DNA of 64,000 nt, taken from positions 20,932,005-20,996,004 of the forward strand of contig NC_063256.1 in NCBI RefSeq assembly GCF_019578655.1, read 5' to 3'. Shown in pieces: positions 25,240-37,150 of the stretch. Position 1 is the first letter of the stretch; each line of letters starts with the position of its first letter. The notes under the pieces were generated by a model, which saw only the letters and a list, made by a program, of their open reading frames with translations, made no database searches and had not been told where the DNA came from. Source of the DNA: Ricinus communis (lineage: Eukaryota > Streptophyta > Magnoliopsida > Malpighiales > Euphorbiaceae). The position numbers and the translations under genes are program-made.

Positions 25240-25720
25240 AATCGAGATTTGCAAATGGAAGATATACTATGATGGAGCTATAAATGCAAGAAGTGCAAGG
25301 TTAGGATAGTTCTGATCATGCCAAAAGGAGAAATGCTGCCAATGGCCAAGAGAATGGACTTTAGAGTGACCAATAATATGGCGGAGTACAAAGCATGTTT
25401 ATTTGGATTTAAAGCGGCTGTGGTAGCGAGAGCTAAGTAGTTGATGGTCTACGGGGACTCCATGCTAGTAATGCAACATGCTCTCGAGGAATGGGAAGTA
25501 AAAGCAGAGAGGTTGAAGTCATATGTCGACTATCTTAGGACTTTAGTATGTAATTTCTCCAAGTGTTCCTTTGTACACTTGCCTCGAGATGAGAATCAAA
25601 TGGCGGATGCGTTGGGTACCCTATCATCTATGTGGGTCAACCCCTCACAACTTTCAATGAAGCCTTTAGTGATTGTAAAATCAGGTATACCTTGTTATCA
25701 AGGGGATCAAGTAATGTAAT
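25240..25720 (+). pseudogene. Second, archaeal-type RNase H, element 2
   Basis: After the first RNase H the frame encodes KIYYDGA, then NNMAEYKACLFGFKAA, LMVYGDSMLVMQHALEEWEV and FVHLPRDENQMADALGTLSS. This is the additional archaeal-like RNase H that marks Tat-lineage gypsy elements. One frameshift and several stops are present. An open piece runs from 25,441 to 25,719. Confidence 0.8.
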
Positions 25721-25739
25721 TTCATATAGGACTAGAAGA

Positions 25740-26976
25740 GAAGCCATGGTTTTATGATATGAAGAGGTTTATAGAAAACAGAGAGTATCCAAAGGGAGTG
25801 ACTACTAGGGAAAGATACGCTCTGCGGATTCAAGCCAGAAATTACATCAGCCATGAGGGAGTCCTATATAAAAGGACGGCGTCTACCGTATAGCTCCGAT
25901 GTAGAAGCTCAAGTAGTGATGGAAGAAATGCACAAAGAAGTATGTGGGCCTTATATGAACAGCATAGTGTTAACTAGGAAGATCATGCATCAAGGATATT
26001 ATTGGTTAACAATGGAAAAGGATTCATAGCATTGGTGAGGAAGTGCCGTGAATGCCAGTTTTATAGTAACCCGAGTCATATATCTCAGACTGACCTGCAT
26101 AACTTAACATCTCTATGGCCTTTTACAACCTGGGGAATTGATATCATTAGAGAAATAAAACCTCCCTCAAAGGGTCACAGGTTCATAGTTGTAGGGATTG
26201 ACTACTTCTCTAAGTGGGTTGAAGCTGAGTCGTTCATAATCGTGGGGGTAAGGAAGATGGCCAGATTTATAAAAGGGAACCTAATATGTAGATATAGGGT
26301 CCCATATCATGTCATGATGAATAATAAGGTGCGGTTCATGGGTGAGACAGCATACCCGCTAGCAGAATACAAGAACGAGCATCATAAGTCTTCTCCTTAT
26401 AGACCTTAGGCGAACGGAGTGGTAGAAGCAGCCAACAAGAACTTGAAGTAAATACTCTCAAAGATGGTGTGGAATTACAAGGACTAGATATTTTGGTTAG
26501 CCTTTGCACTTTGGGGATATCAAACAATTAAGCGAATGTTGACTGAGTAAACCCCATACTCTATGGTTTACGGGACTAAAGTAGTTTTACCTGTTGAGTT
26601 GGAATTGAAGTCTTTGAGAGTTGTATTAGAGACTGAAATACCAGAGTATCAATAGGTTGAACAAAGATACCAATAGTTGGCTCTGGTCGATAAGAAAAGG
26701 ATGAAAGCCCTATACCACATGCAGTTGTATAAGAAAAGGATAGCTAGGGCATTCAATAAGAAAGTGAAGCTGGAAAAGATCAGAGCTGGTGATCTAGTAT
26801 TAAAGCATACAAGACATTCTGCATTTGACATGAGAGGGAAGTTCAAGCCTAATTGGGAAGGACCGTGCTTAGTAAAGAAGATCTTGCCTGAAGGTGCTGC
26901 TAAGATCTTAGACTTGGAGGGGAACAAGTTCATTGAACCAGTCAACCTGGATCATCTTAAGAAATACTTTGTATAA
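25740..26976 (+). pseudogene. Integrase, element 2
   Basis: The zinc-binding part contains HQGYYWLT and KCRECQFY (about 25,985-26,065). The catalytic core has TWGIDIIREI (first Asp), VGIDYFSKWVEAE and, after a stop, ANGVVEAANKNLK (catalytic Glu; about 26,410-26,450). The C-terminal part (26,677-26,976) is open and ends NLDHLKKYFV, followed by a stop. It has no chromodomain, as expected for Tat. Stops at 26,407, 26,448 and 26,486 stand where Gln, Gln and Trp are expected. Confidence 0.85.
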
Positions 26977-28660
26977 AGAATAAGTAATAAATAGGAAAAA
27001 ATAGCCTGCTGATCAGGCAAATCAGGACAATAAGAGAGAAAATAATCAGCTAGAAAATCTTAAAAGGCTAGCTAACGACATGAGTTCTTTCTTGACAAAT
27101 TAAAATGTAACCATTTGGGCTTTTACTAAATGAATAAATTATTTAGAATTGTTATCAAACATATGTATGTCTGTTTACCATTCTACACACTAACTGAAAG
27201 AAAAAACAAAGCTAAAAGTCCTAAGAAAAATAAATGAGATCTAAAAAGAAGCATGTTTTCTATCTTCTTTTTCTCTTTGCATCTTCATCCCTAGATAGAG
27301 CAGATAGTTCTTGAGTCCTCTTGGACCGTGCAAAACCAGGAGAAATGGAAAGTGGAAATCTAAAGCTGAACCTAAATCTTGAAGTTGTTATCAGTAGTCA
27401 GATCACTCTCGGAGTTGAGGTTTCGCTCTATGTCTCAGCGGGGACAGTCTCTTGGTTTTATCGAAGAAATGCTATCTGAGTGGGAAACCTTCGAATTTAG
27501 GTGGGAATTCCAAGATCCGCTCCTTCTGCCCATATTGGTGACAAAGTCTCGAAGGCGTGTAAAAGGTGGATGCCTGTAGTCCAAGTAGGGGTACACAATC
27601 ACCATACACTATGAGTGTGACATGCTTGATTCTCCACCAAGGGCAAGTCTAGTGTATGAGTGTGTCTGGGATGCCCTTCATCTAGGAAATCCAGCCATCA
27701 TGACCCTGTGGGGTAACAATATATCGATTTTGCACGTGCTTACACTCGTACTTATCGATATTCCTCGGAATGTTTAATATCTGAGGCTTCTTATGTAGCC
27801 AAATCTACAAAAAAGAGATAGAAAAAGAGAAAATATAGAAAACTAGAAAAAAGAAAGAAAATAAGCTACGTTGAAAATCTAAAAGGTGGCTTGGGTAAAA
27901 ATAAAGTCTCCTAAGTCGAAAATCCGAAAGGGCGGCTTAGGCAAAAATTAAGGCAAAAAAAAATATAGCAAAAGAAAAGAGATTTAGCTGCATACCTGTA
28001 AGAGAATGAGGCTGCCACCAAACCGTTAATGGATTTTATACATGTTTAGCCCACTAATGGTTTCAGCCAAGATGATGGGTATAGGATCTGCTCAATGCTC
28101 CACCTAATCAATAATACTAGCAATTATGATATCTCCCCCTCTCTGTGGAGACGACAATAAAAATTAGACATAAAGGCAAAAGCCCAGTATCCGAATCCAA
28201 GAAGGTGTGCCCTTTTCTTTCTTCTCACAGCAAGAGATTATTGAAGTAAGGGTAATGTACTCACCAACAGAATGAGAAAGTACATCTACTAGGGGCATGT
28301 CGAATAACTCCACTAGTTTGCCAAGAAAAGGCTCGTTGAGTTTTGGCAAGGCAATGGGATGAGTAGAATCCATGGGGCCTCCAAGAATGGCAGAGAATTC
28401 TTCAATTATGGGGCATAACTCTTGCCATTGAATCTAAAATATGGCCTTTTGGACACCAAAAGTTGATGGCATAATGGAGAAACCCATAATCAAGCTTGGT
28501 ATGTTGCATGCATGGCTTTGAAGGATGAAAGATGAAATTTCCCAAGCTTGATCCAGTCATCACTTCTTAAGGTTTTGAGGAGAGTTCGCAAGCTTTTTGC
28601 ACTTTTCTAAGATATATTTTTAGCTTTTTAAAGTGAAAATTGCATATGAGGAAGTGATGA
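26977..28660 (+). other. 3' internal region of element 2, mostly non-coding
   Basis: It lies between integrase and the antisense gene. At 27,865-27,955 two imperfect copies of a unit with GAAAATC-CGAAAGGGCGGCTT occur, a word often found after integrase in plant gypsy elements. 27,370-27,770 is GC-richer and may hold the end of the antisense gene; I cannot identify it. Confidence 0.5.
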
Positions 28661-28714
28661 GGCGCATGGGTATATATAGGCCTCAAATTAGTGTTTAATT
28701 TAGACTTTGCAAAT

Positions 28715-28860
28715 TGCAGAGCCAATCAGTAGAGTGCACAGCTGGTCGGCTGTGCGCAGAGTCGAATTGGCTGAGCATACACTAATCAGCTGTATGGCAT
28801 CTCGGTGCGAATTCTAGCCTATTAGTCGATTTTTTAGGGTGCTTTTATATTTTTTTTGTT
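28715..28860. repeat. Block related to the palindrome cluster of the family A LTR
   Basis: AGAGCCAATCAG, CTGGTCGGCTGTGC and GAATTGGCTGAGC words follow one another, then a segment rich in T. The same order of words occurs at 58,183-58,315 inside the LTR. The block lies outside any LTR, in the 3' internal region. Confidence 0.5.
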
Positions 28861-29899
28861 GCATACAAGCTCACATAAATGTAGTAATAAAGGGAAATAA
28901 AGAAAAATAAAAGTGATTTGAAGGCCAAAATGAAGGATTTTATATACTCAAAAAGTTAAAAGTTCTACAAAAAGGCAGAAGAATAAAAAATACAAAGGAA
29001 AAATTCAAAGCTAGGTATCTCTCTTAAATCCCCTATCCCATCATCCAATTCGATGTCCATCCCTTGGGTCCGCAAAGTCGATAGCTGAAACATTAGAATG
29101 TCGATCTAACATTGTTGAGCATCAATTTGACGCTGTCGGCCATTCACTTACCCTTGCAAGCTCTCGTGGTCCCTCCGACGAAAACCCAAAAGGAAATTAG
29201 TGGTGCATTTCATACATGCATACATGCATTGCATAAATCAATTTCTTACCCGCCAATCCTTGCCAAGGACGAAGAACTGTCTCCTCGCAGCACCGACCCA
29301 TCGATGGACGTACTCGAACTGGTCTCTCTGAACCTGTACGGTTATTTGCATAATATGTCACTAACTTTTTATGAAAAGGAGATGTGAAAATGCAAAAGAA
29401 AATGTTACTTACATGTGTGCAAGTGCTTGGAGTGAATTCCAGAGGGAGGCAATGCTCTATGGCAAGCTAGTGCTCCATCGCCCCATGAGGGCTTCATTAT
29501 AAGACCATTGGATCTGGAGGAAATGTGACGCTCTTTGGAACCACATCAGACATGGTTGTAGGAGGTGCCTCGGAGGAAGCACTAGCAAAAGAGCTCGTGA
29601 TGTGGGAAGGCTTGGAATGTCAGGCAGATCATTCTTCAATCGGCTCGCGAGCAATGGCGGCACGATGGATGAATTGCAAACAAAATGGTTAGACAAGCGG
29701 GATATAAAAATGAAGAATTCTAAATAATCCAGAAAAGGTACCCCGGCCATGATATCATTTTTGAAAGGCATAGTCCCCATAAACTAAGGAATAAAAGAAG
29801 TGTAATCCATCCTCCGAGACTGGATGGTCAGATCTTCAGGCTCGTCGTACCCCACTAAACACTCCACTAGTTCCTCCCCAGTGAGGTCCACTATCCAAA

Positions 29900-31070
29900 G
29901 CATAAAGAGAAGAGGAGGTAAGGGAACTCGGCTTCTGCTAGGGCCTCACTCCCACCCTTAGATCCTCTCGGCTAGGTGCCATGCCCGACACGTAGGTCGG
30001 CCAGCAGAATCCTCCTCTTCTCAAGATCAACTCCAGAAAGCATATAGGGGAACCAATGACAGTGCTCCCCCAGCCAATCACCTCGAATCTGTAAACCGAA
30101 AGGGTAAGTAATTATATAAGTAAATCACAAGTACGACTAATAAGTTTTATTTACCTTGTCCTAGGTTAGGGTGTTGATCCACATATGGTGCACATGAATT
30201 TGGACCACTCCATTAGAATGCTCCTACTCAAGCCCAAACGACTCAAGCGAGGGAAAGCCTGCGTGGTACAGATAGGCTATGAGCCCACTATAAGGCCGAT
30301 CTCTAGGGGCCAAACCTGTAAAACAAGAATCAGCATTCGTAATACGAGTAAAAGAAATCAAAAAATTAAAATTAAAGCATAACTTACATGGATCACGTGC
30401 CAGAAGCCGTAGATCCTCTTACTGCATTGGACAATAATGTCCATTTGATGATACAAGTACGCGAGAGCCGCAAATCCCAAGTTGTAGAATGAGACCTAGT
30501 CCAAATCCCGCAGCGGTGCCAAATAGTGGAAGTTCAGTGAATTTCCTGAGTCACTGGATAAAGTGGTACCAAAGATGTACACCAGTAAGGCTCGAGACAT
30601 CTGATCCAACTCCCGAGCATTCTGAGGCACAAAGCCCCAGTAGTGAAGAGGTATGCTTTAGTAAGCGATGTAGTGTGTTCTTGTACGCCGATAAGAATCT
30701 AAGTAAATTAGTAATAAAGCACTCTTGAACATCATAACAATCATTGTGGATTGTATGATCAAAGAGCACGGGCATGCTAGTGAAATCGATGCCTGTGATG
30801 ACAACAAATGAGAGAGGGGAGAGAGTCAGCTTACCGAACGAGGGTATGGAAGGTGTGGGTGGTATCCATCCACCTTTCAAGAAAAGCATAGACAAAGGTG
30901 TGGTCTATCCTTTCGGTGACTGATGGAAGTGTAGCTACAAACCGACGAGAACTAGTATTGCCAATCTTGGTCTAGACACTAGGAAGCTCATCAAACCACT
31001 CACGAGCTCCGTAAAAGCTTTTAGTGAACCGGATCGATACAACGTCACCATGAAAGGCTAGACGCATAAG
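29900..31070 (-). pseudogene. Antisense plant mobile domain (PMD) gene carried by element 2
   Basis: Read against the direction of the element. Visible PMD words, in order: FGKLTLSPLSFVVITGI (about 30,830-30,780), ALLVYIFGTTLSSDSGNS (about 30,600-30,530), YLAPLRDLD, and FAALAYLYHQMD followed by IYGFWHVIH (to 30,388). A canonical 72-base GT-AG intron (30,316-30,387) follows, and the frame continues at 30,315 with WPLEIGLI. PMD proteins (aminotransferase-like plant mobile domain) are linked to retroelements, MULEs and the MAIL/MAIN silencing genes of plants. Two frameshifts and some stops show that this copy is probably inactive. Position between integrase and 3' LTR, antisense, is known for Tat-lineage elements. 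Confidence 0.7.
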
Positions 31071-32195
31071 TATTAAACAAAATTTATGCATGAAAAGACT
31101 TCAAATAGGTAACTATATGTTTATTTATTGGTATTTTGTGCAAAAATGCCCTAAAACCTTGATTCAATCCGTGCACAATCGATTTAGACTGTGCAGAGCT
31201 AGGGCGCACATATTTTGACATTTTTTTGAAATTTTCCATGAATTTTGAGCAAATAACGCGTGAACATAGTATATAAGTGATAGGAAACAAAGTTTAAAGC
31301 CAAAAAAGTATCTCTCCGACGGTCGAAAATGCTTGGTGAATGTTCAATTTTGCCAAAAGGGGAGTTTTCTCTCCCTTTACAAGCCCTAAGTCATTTTGGC
31401 GAGAACTCCCAGTTGGTCCGATTGGAGTATGTCCGGAGAATCTAGAGGAAGAGCCCACCATTTCAAAATTGATTTCGTGAAATTTGTTAAGAAACGGGTG
31501 AGAAATCTAAGAAAAAGTAGAAAGGATTTGAGAGAAAATAAGAGGGCAAATGAGGTAAAGTGATTTGTGAATGGATGTGAAGGCTTATATAAGGCTAAGG
31601 AAGGCCAAAGTGTTGTTTAGGTCCTCAACCTATCAAAACCACATTTTAGCCCAAAAATTAATCTAAGTCCCTAGAAGACATATAGAAGGCGAGTTGGCAT
31701 CCCGATGTGGAAGTTTCTTAAAAAATTACAAATTTGGTCCTTGACCCATCAAATTACATTTTAGTCCTTGAGCAGGCCAAGTACTAGTATAGATTCCAAA
31801 AGGCCTCAAACAAATCAGATCATCCCCAAGGCGAGAAATTCTAACCAAAAGCACTTAAAAATAGAAAATTGACCCGAAGTGTGAATTATTTCTCGAAATA
31901 GAAAACAACTATATTAAAGTCTCTAAAAATACCAAATTAGCAGGCGAAGTCTTCAACCTAAGCAGGAAAAATCCTCAACCTAAGCAGGTGAAGTTCTCAA
32001 CTTAAGTAGACGAAGTACTCAAAAATTCGAGCGGACGTAGTCCGTACACCAAATCAACAATCAAAGTTCGAGCTTTCGGGGTGTAACTTCTACAGCTCAT
32101 GAAGATATCCTTTTATTGTATCCTTGACATTTATGATTTGTCTTAATTTTTTGGAAACATTGCATGCTTATAAATTTTGACAAACTAGGGCCAGT
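31071..32195 (-). other. Upstream part of the antisense gene and 3' untranslated region of element 2
   Basis: 31,084-31,560 would be the 5' side of the antisense PMD gene. It is GC-richer than genome background but no first exon can be set. 31,600-32,060 holds short repeated words (AACCTAAGCAGG-type, 31,940-32,010). The region ends at the 3' LTR. Confidence 0.4.
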
Positions 32196-34178
32196 TGTCA
32201 GCATCCATTTTTCGGATCTAGATATCGAGGGGATTATAGAAAACCTTGTGATGGAAGTTACTACTTTCTCAAGTCTCGGAAGAACTAGGACGGGCGAATC
32301 CGAGGTTAGGATTAAGGATAATCCAACAAAAATCACCTTTTTTGAAATCAATTTGGAGTTAATTTTTAAGAAAAATGAAGTTTGAGGGTCAAAACAATGA
32401 ATTTCTCAAGTTCAAGGACTAAAGTGCAAAACTTTCACAAACTTTTCCCCTTTTTAAAGCCAATCGGCTATGCACAGTGCCTATTTGTATTTGTCATGGT
32501 TCGATGTCGTTTTTTGGCACTTTTACATCTAAAAATAGATTCTATAAAGGTATTTAACGATAATTGATAGATTTTAATGATATTTATCTGAATTTTAAAG
32601 ATTTGATTTACTTATTGGATATTGGCAAATAATTATCTAATAAAGGAAAAATCGATTCTTTTGAAAGAATTTTAAGAGAGATTGAAGTCTATCTGCTCCT
32701 CTAGGGTTTCTTAAAAACCTACCTCTTAAATAGAAAATTATGACCTAGGGTAAGGGGACTGGCAACATCAATCAGGGGATACTATTATTGCAAACCTACG
32801 TTCATTAAGCGCAAGGTTTTTTTTGGTAACTGAAGAATAAGGTCATTAAGAAAGAACCTTAGATTTGGAAACTTTTCCACATCTCAAGCAGCACTAGATT
32901 TCCAACCTATCTTTGATTCAACTGCATCATTATCTCTTGAGACCCGCAGAACGATCAACTATAGTGACAACCTGAGAGTTCCCCTACATCGATCATCATT
33001 AACATCACTATCCTAATAAGTTGGTTTTTCTATTCTTTTATGTTTTCTCTTAGAAACATTATTAGAGTTTCTTTTGTTTCTCATTTTCTATGATTGATGT
33101 GATTAGATTAGGATTTCTTATGGATTAATATGTTGCTGATTTTATTGGATTTTGAATCTAATAATAAGAATACATAGGGTTTTGGAATCTGATAATGTGT
33201 CTGCCTTTGGATTTTTGAATTTGATTAGCATTACATATTGGAATTGTATCTTCTTTATAGTTTTTTCATTAGATTAGTTTTCTAAGGTTATATAATTAAA
33301 TATGAAATCTGCCATATTTATCTACTATATGTTCAGACTTTTAAGGTTCGCATGGCCTTTTTTTGGTTTCTAGTTTAATATTATGTTATTTATATATTTT
33401 ATCTTGTCTTTGTTCGTGTTCTAATTAATTTTTACCTTTTGTGTATGTGAAGAATTGACTCTGGGACATGAGAATCACAAAGGAACTATAGAAACTAGCT
33501 TGAAAAAACCCTACAGCCGATTGGTTCAATGTAGAGCTGACTCGACTCTGCGTGAGCCGATTGGCTCTATGCCTTGTGGCCATTGGCTTAGCTCACCTCA
33601 GCTTTAATTTTTAGATTTTTATGAATTTTTTATGTATTTCTTGAGTTTTTCATATACTAAACTTAGTTTTAGTCATTTTTATTTCTCTTTTTAGTTGTAG
33701 GCCGGGTTGTAATAACTAGATTTACTTTCTACATTTTATTTTTATTTATTTTATGTCAAATAACTGTAACATGACTACTTAATCAAAATAGGACACATAG
33801 ACTTTAGGTTAAAATTGAACCTAACATGAAAACTATAGTCCATTAGGCTAATCAATGATAATTGGGATTAAATTCTAAAATTGATATAGACTTAGTGGGC
33901 TTCACCATGTTTTAGTTAGATCAATTGGGCCGCATAAGATTTTGGTTCAAACAATTAGGCCTTAACATAATAAATAGTCCATCTAAGATTAAAGGCTTTG
34001 TAAAATACAACTTATAATTGAGTCAGACTAGGAGAGCTTTGTACATAATTAATTAGTAAGTTAGATTAATAACCTTAATGTGGGCTGGGCTTAATAAAAT
34101 GGGCTAGAGTTCAAAGGACCTTATATGCAATATTATATGCTTGTATATAAACTGTTGTGTTTATATAGAATAGCCTGT
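32196..34178 (+). mobile_element. Family A LTR, copy 3 (3' LTR of element 2), truncated
   Basis: It starts TGTCAGCATCC and follows copy 1 for about 1.98 kb, with palindromic word clusters near 32,458 and 33,508-33,592. It stops at TAGCCTGT (34,178), about 0.3 kb short of the LTR end in other copies. The right border of element 2 is therefore missing. Confidence 0.8.
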
Positions 34179-34189
34179 GCATTCTTTTG

Positions 34190-34610
34190 AATAATTCTTT
34201 ATTATGGGAGGCACCATCTCACTATTTTCCACTCTCTAGATTTGCAGAGCAACACCTTGCTGCTTAAGTACTCCTCGAGAGACACCATCTCGTCAGTTTT
34301 ATCAAAGTCATAACTATCTTACTACTTCAATTGAGGTAGAAAGCACCATTTCACTACTTGTTAAATGAGCCCCTATAGGGAAGCCACCATCTTGCCCTTA
34401 GGATAGAAGGCACCACCTTGCTATTTGCTCTGATTACGGGAGACAACATCTCGATGATTCATTAGAACTGTAGGAGGCATAATCTTGCTACTGTATTGAT
34501 AAACGAGCCCTATGTAGAGAAGACACCATCTTGCTCCTAGGATAGAAAGCACCACCTTGCTATTTACTTTGATTATGGGAGACACCATCTCGATGATTTT
34601 GTTTAAGAAT
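34190..34610. repeat. Minisatellite, core GGCACCATCTCG, higher unit 140 bp
   Basis: The core CACCATCT(T/C)GC recurs about fifteen times. A longer unit starting (A/G)CCACCATCTTGC is repeated at 34,383 and 34,523, giving a period of 140 bases. The copies are about 90 per cent alike by eye. It lies just right of the truncated LTR and left of a PMD remnant. Confidence 0.7.
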
Positions 34611-35099
34611 TTTGAGTTTTTGTGATCTAATTTTGTTTGTAGCGTGGGCGTTTTTGCCCCCTTGCTTTGGAGAATGAGCTTTTGAACAAAGCAATTACCT
34701 GTAAAGAAACAACTTTTCAAGATTGGCATCCTAGTTTTGGGTTAGTGAGAACAATAAATGTTGTGCGTGTGGGCTATATTGTCTATAAATTGGAAATTAT
34801 AAGGGCAAATTTGACTTAATTATTTATGTTGTGGAGTCGAAAGTGCCCTCAATTTAAGGTATTTGAGTTTTACCCCATGTGGGCTTAATCTTAGCCATAT
34901 GGACTAAGCTATGGCCGCGTGGGCTTAGCCTAAGCCCAAGTGGGCTTAGACCGAATGTTAGCCTATGAAAAGGCTAAGTGATGCCAGATGACCTCACTTG
35001 CATCATATTTCTATTTCTTAGCAAACTTTGTGAGTGTATGAGTGCGAGAAGTGTCGAATAGGGCTTTGCTATTTATTGAATCAAACTTCTACCAAAATC
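34611..35099. other. Spacer between minisatellite and PMD remnant
   Basis: It has a run of GTGGGCTTA/AAGCCCA words at 34,880-34,950. No gene is seen. Confidence 0.4.
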
Positions 35100-36690
35100 C
35101 ATACCTTTATACGTCTTGTTAAGACTGAGATGGCTAATCAGAGAGCGCACGTTCCCAGAGTCCCTTGCGACTTCCTCGACGACCGGTGATGATTAACTAC
35201 TTAGATCATTCTGTGGTGATCAGGGAGGAGTACGACACACCTCTTCTTGCGTAGCCGGCGACCTACCGAGGTTTTCATCAACATGCTAAGGTTGGCCATT
35301 TGACTTTCTTTGTTTTCTCTCTTTTTATTATTATTATTTTATTTATGTATGTGGCATGCTAGAAAAAAGATAGATGAATAACATGAAATTGCATGATGCT
35401 TATAGGACTTAAAAGAGCATAAAACAACTAGAATATTGGGATAGGTATAGGACAAAATAAATGTAGTGAGAAAAGAAAAATAAAAAGAAATGAAATGAGA
35501 CTTAGCTTAGTGTGGTTGATTTTCAACCTTTCACACTCCGTCATGGCTTGGCGAGTAACCGTCCTATCCCCGTACCTAATAGGATGAGTTACTGTCGAGG
35601 GTGAGGGCCCGTGTTGCTAATGATGGCTGTTCACAGTTGGTCTCTCTGCTGCACCCGCTATGCATCCGAAACATCACAGTAGTGATGATTGTGCTGATAG
35701 AGAGGTGGTTAGACATGACGCATACCTTCTAGCTACACTTTAGGGAGATGACTGTAATCCGTTGGACTACACCGCTCTTATAGGATTGTGATGCAACGAC
35801 GAACCTCCTATTTTTGATTATCAATTCTAATAGAGCACTAGCGGGCTGGTTGAGCATTGGGCTTGATGCCTACCGTCAAGAGCCAGATGAAGGTGGTTCT
35901 GACTTCATTACATGCTCATTGGATAGGGAGAGTGGATACCGATGAGCAGCCACTAAGTGATGCAGAGGTAGATCGGATGCTTGCTCCTTTATTGCATATT
36001 TGTTAAGGAGCACCATTCTAGCCGACATCGAGTAGTGTGTCCTTGGGATTCTTCCCTTATTGGCAGACCTGAACACTGTCTTAAGGCTGACTTAGGGTTG
36101 GGCTAGGCTGGCACAGCTGTACCGGGGACTAAACCAAGGTTATTGAGCTGGGTTGACTCTATATGGCTTTGGTTACCTGCTTTTGGTACGTCCTTCCTTT
36201 ATTCTATCATTATTTATTCATTTTATTATTTTCATGAAATTGGATTTTCTCACCTAATTTTCATCTAGATATAGGCGCATGACCACCGATTGATTTCGAT
36301 TGGGTGCCCTACTCTGAATGGGCCTACCATTACTTTTGTTAGCCGGTGGACTGATTCGCACATTGAGAGTGGCTCCTCACATTAGTTAGACATTCATCAT
36401 AGATGGCTGAACACCGTACCATAGGCTGAGGTTGGTACCTGAAACATAAAATGTTAGTAAAAATTTAATATTATAGAGTTTGGATATCATATCTACTTTA
36501 ACTTTTATTGTAGGTAAATACATTCCTTTAAGGTCGGTCGGCTGACTGGGTAGCCTTAGGTGGTGGTGATGCTCTAGTAATGACACTTGGCCTGGAGGAG
36601 GGTTGATTTCTAGTTGAGGCACCTCGGGTTCGCATATGGTACATGGGTGATCGATTGAGGGATTAGAGGTTGGGCCCATTTAGTCAACTA
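35100..36690 (+). pseudogene. Second plant mobile domain (PMD) remnant
   Basis: On the plus strand, words of the PMD family appear in changing frames: GDDCNPLDYTALIGL (about 35,745-35,790), AYLLRSTILAD-type (about 35,990-36,025), LGILPLLADLNTVLRLT (about 36,040-36,090) and ARLAQLYRGLN (about 36,100-36,135). A tail with GTWVIDGLEVGPI is near 36,640-36,680. Many stops and frameshifts break it. If it is the antisense gene of a minus-strand Tat element, it would belong with the family B LTRs at 18,880 and 44,390; that link is inferred. Confidence 0.6.
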
Positions 36691-36713
36691 GTTCCATTGC
36701 CACTACCACGAGG

Positions 36714-37150
36714 ATTGACATGTGTGGCTGCCCAAAATAAGGTATAAAACTCTAATTCACATAAGTCATGTAGATGGGCCTCACAACCTAAGCCAAGTTA
36801 GTCCCAAAGTCTTCATATGCTCTAATTCAACTTATTTGGTCTTCTTAAGCTCAATTACATTCATTCAAGCCCAATAAACTGAATTAGATTAATGAGCCAT
36901 GAACTTAAATCCAATTCTTCAAGCCTTGATGTGTCCATAGAACAAATGTCTTGCATAATAGGACTCTTAGTTGAATTAGGTTTTCTTTCATTACTTGAAT
37001 TTCTAATATCATCAGGACTCCTTGCTGGATTAAGATTCCTAGTTGAGTTAGGACTCCTTGTTGGATCAGGATTTCTTGAGCTAGTAGGATTTGCATTATT
37101 AAGACTTCTTGTTGGAGTAGGATTCATTGTGCTAGTTTGGTTCGTATCCT
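36714..37150 (-). mobile_element. Truncated 3' LTR of a small non-autonomous element
   Basis: It repeats the first half of the LTR at 38,230-39,142 (about 85-90 per cent alike by eye), from GGATACGAACC down to TGTGTGGC-complement words. It ends abruptly at 36,714. Confidence 0.7.

Noticed and set aside
30489..30728. Plus-strand frame of 79 codons
   Set aside because: It is the shadow of the antisense PMD exon, which has clear family words on the minus strand.
34190..34610. Regular repeats considered as a CRISPR array
   Set aside because: The spacers are themselves repeated, the host is a plant, and the 140-base unit is a minisatellite.
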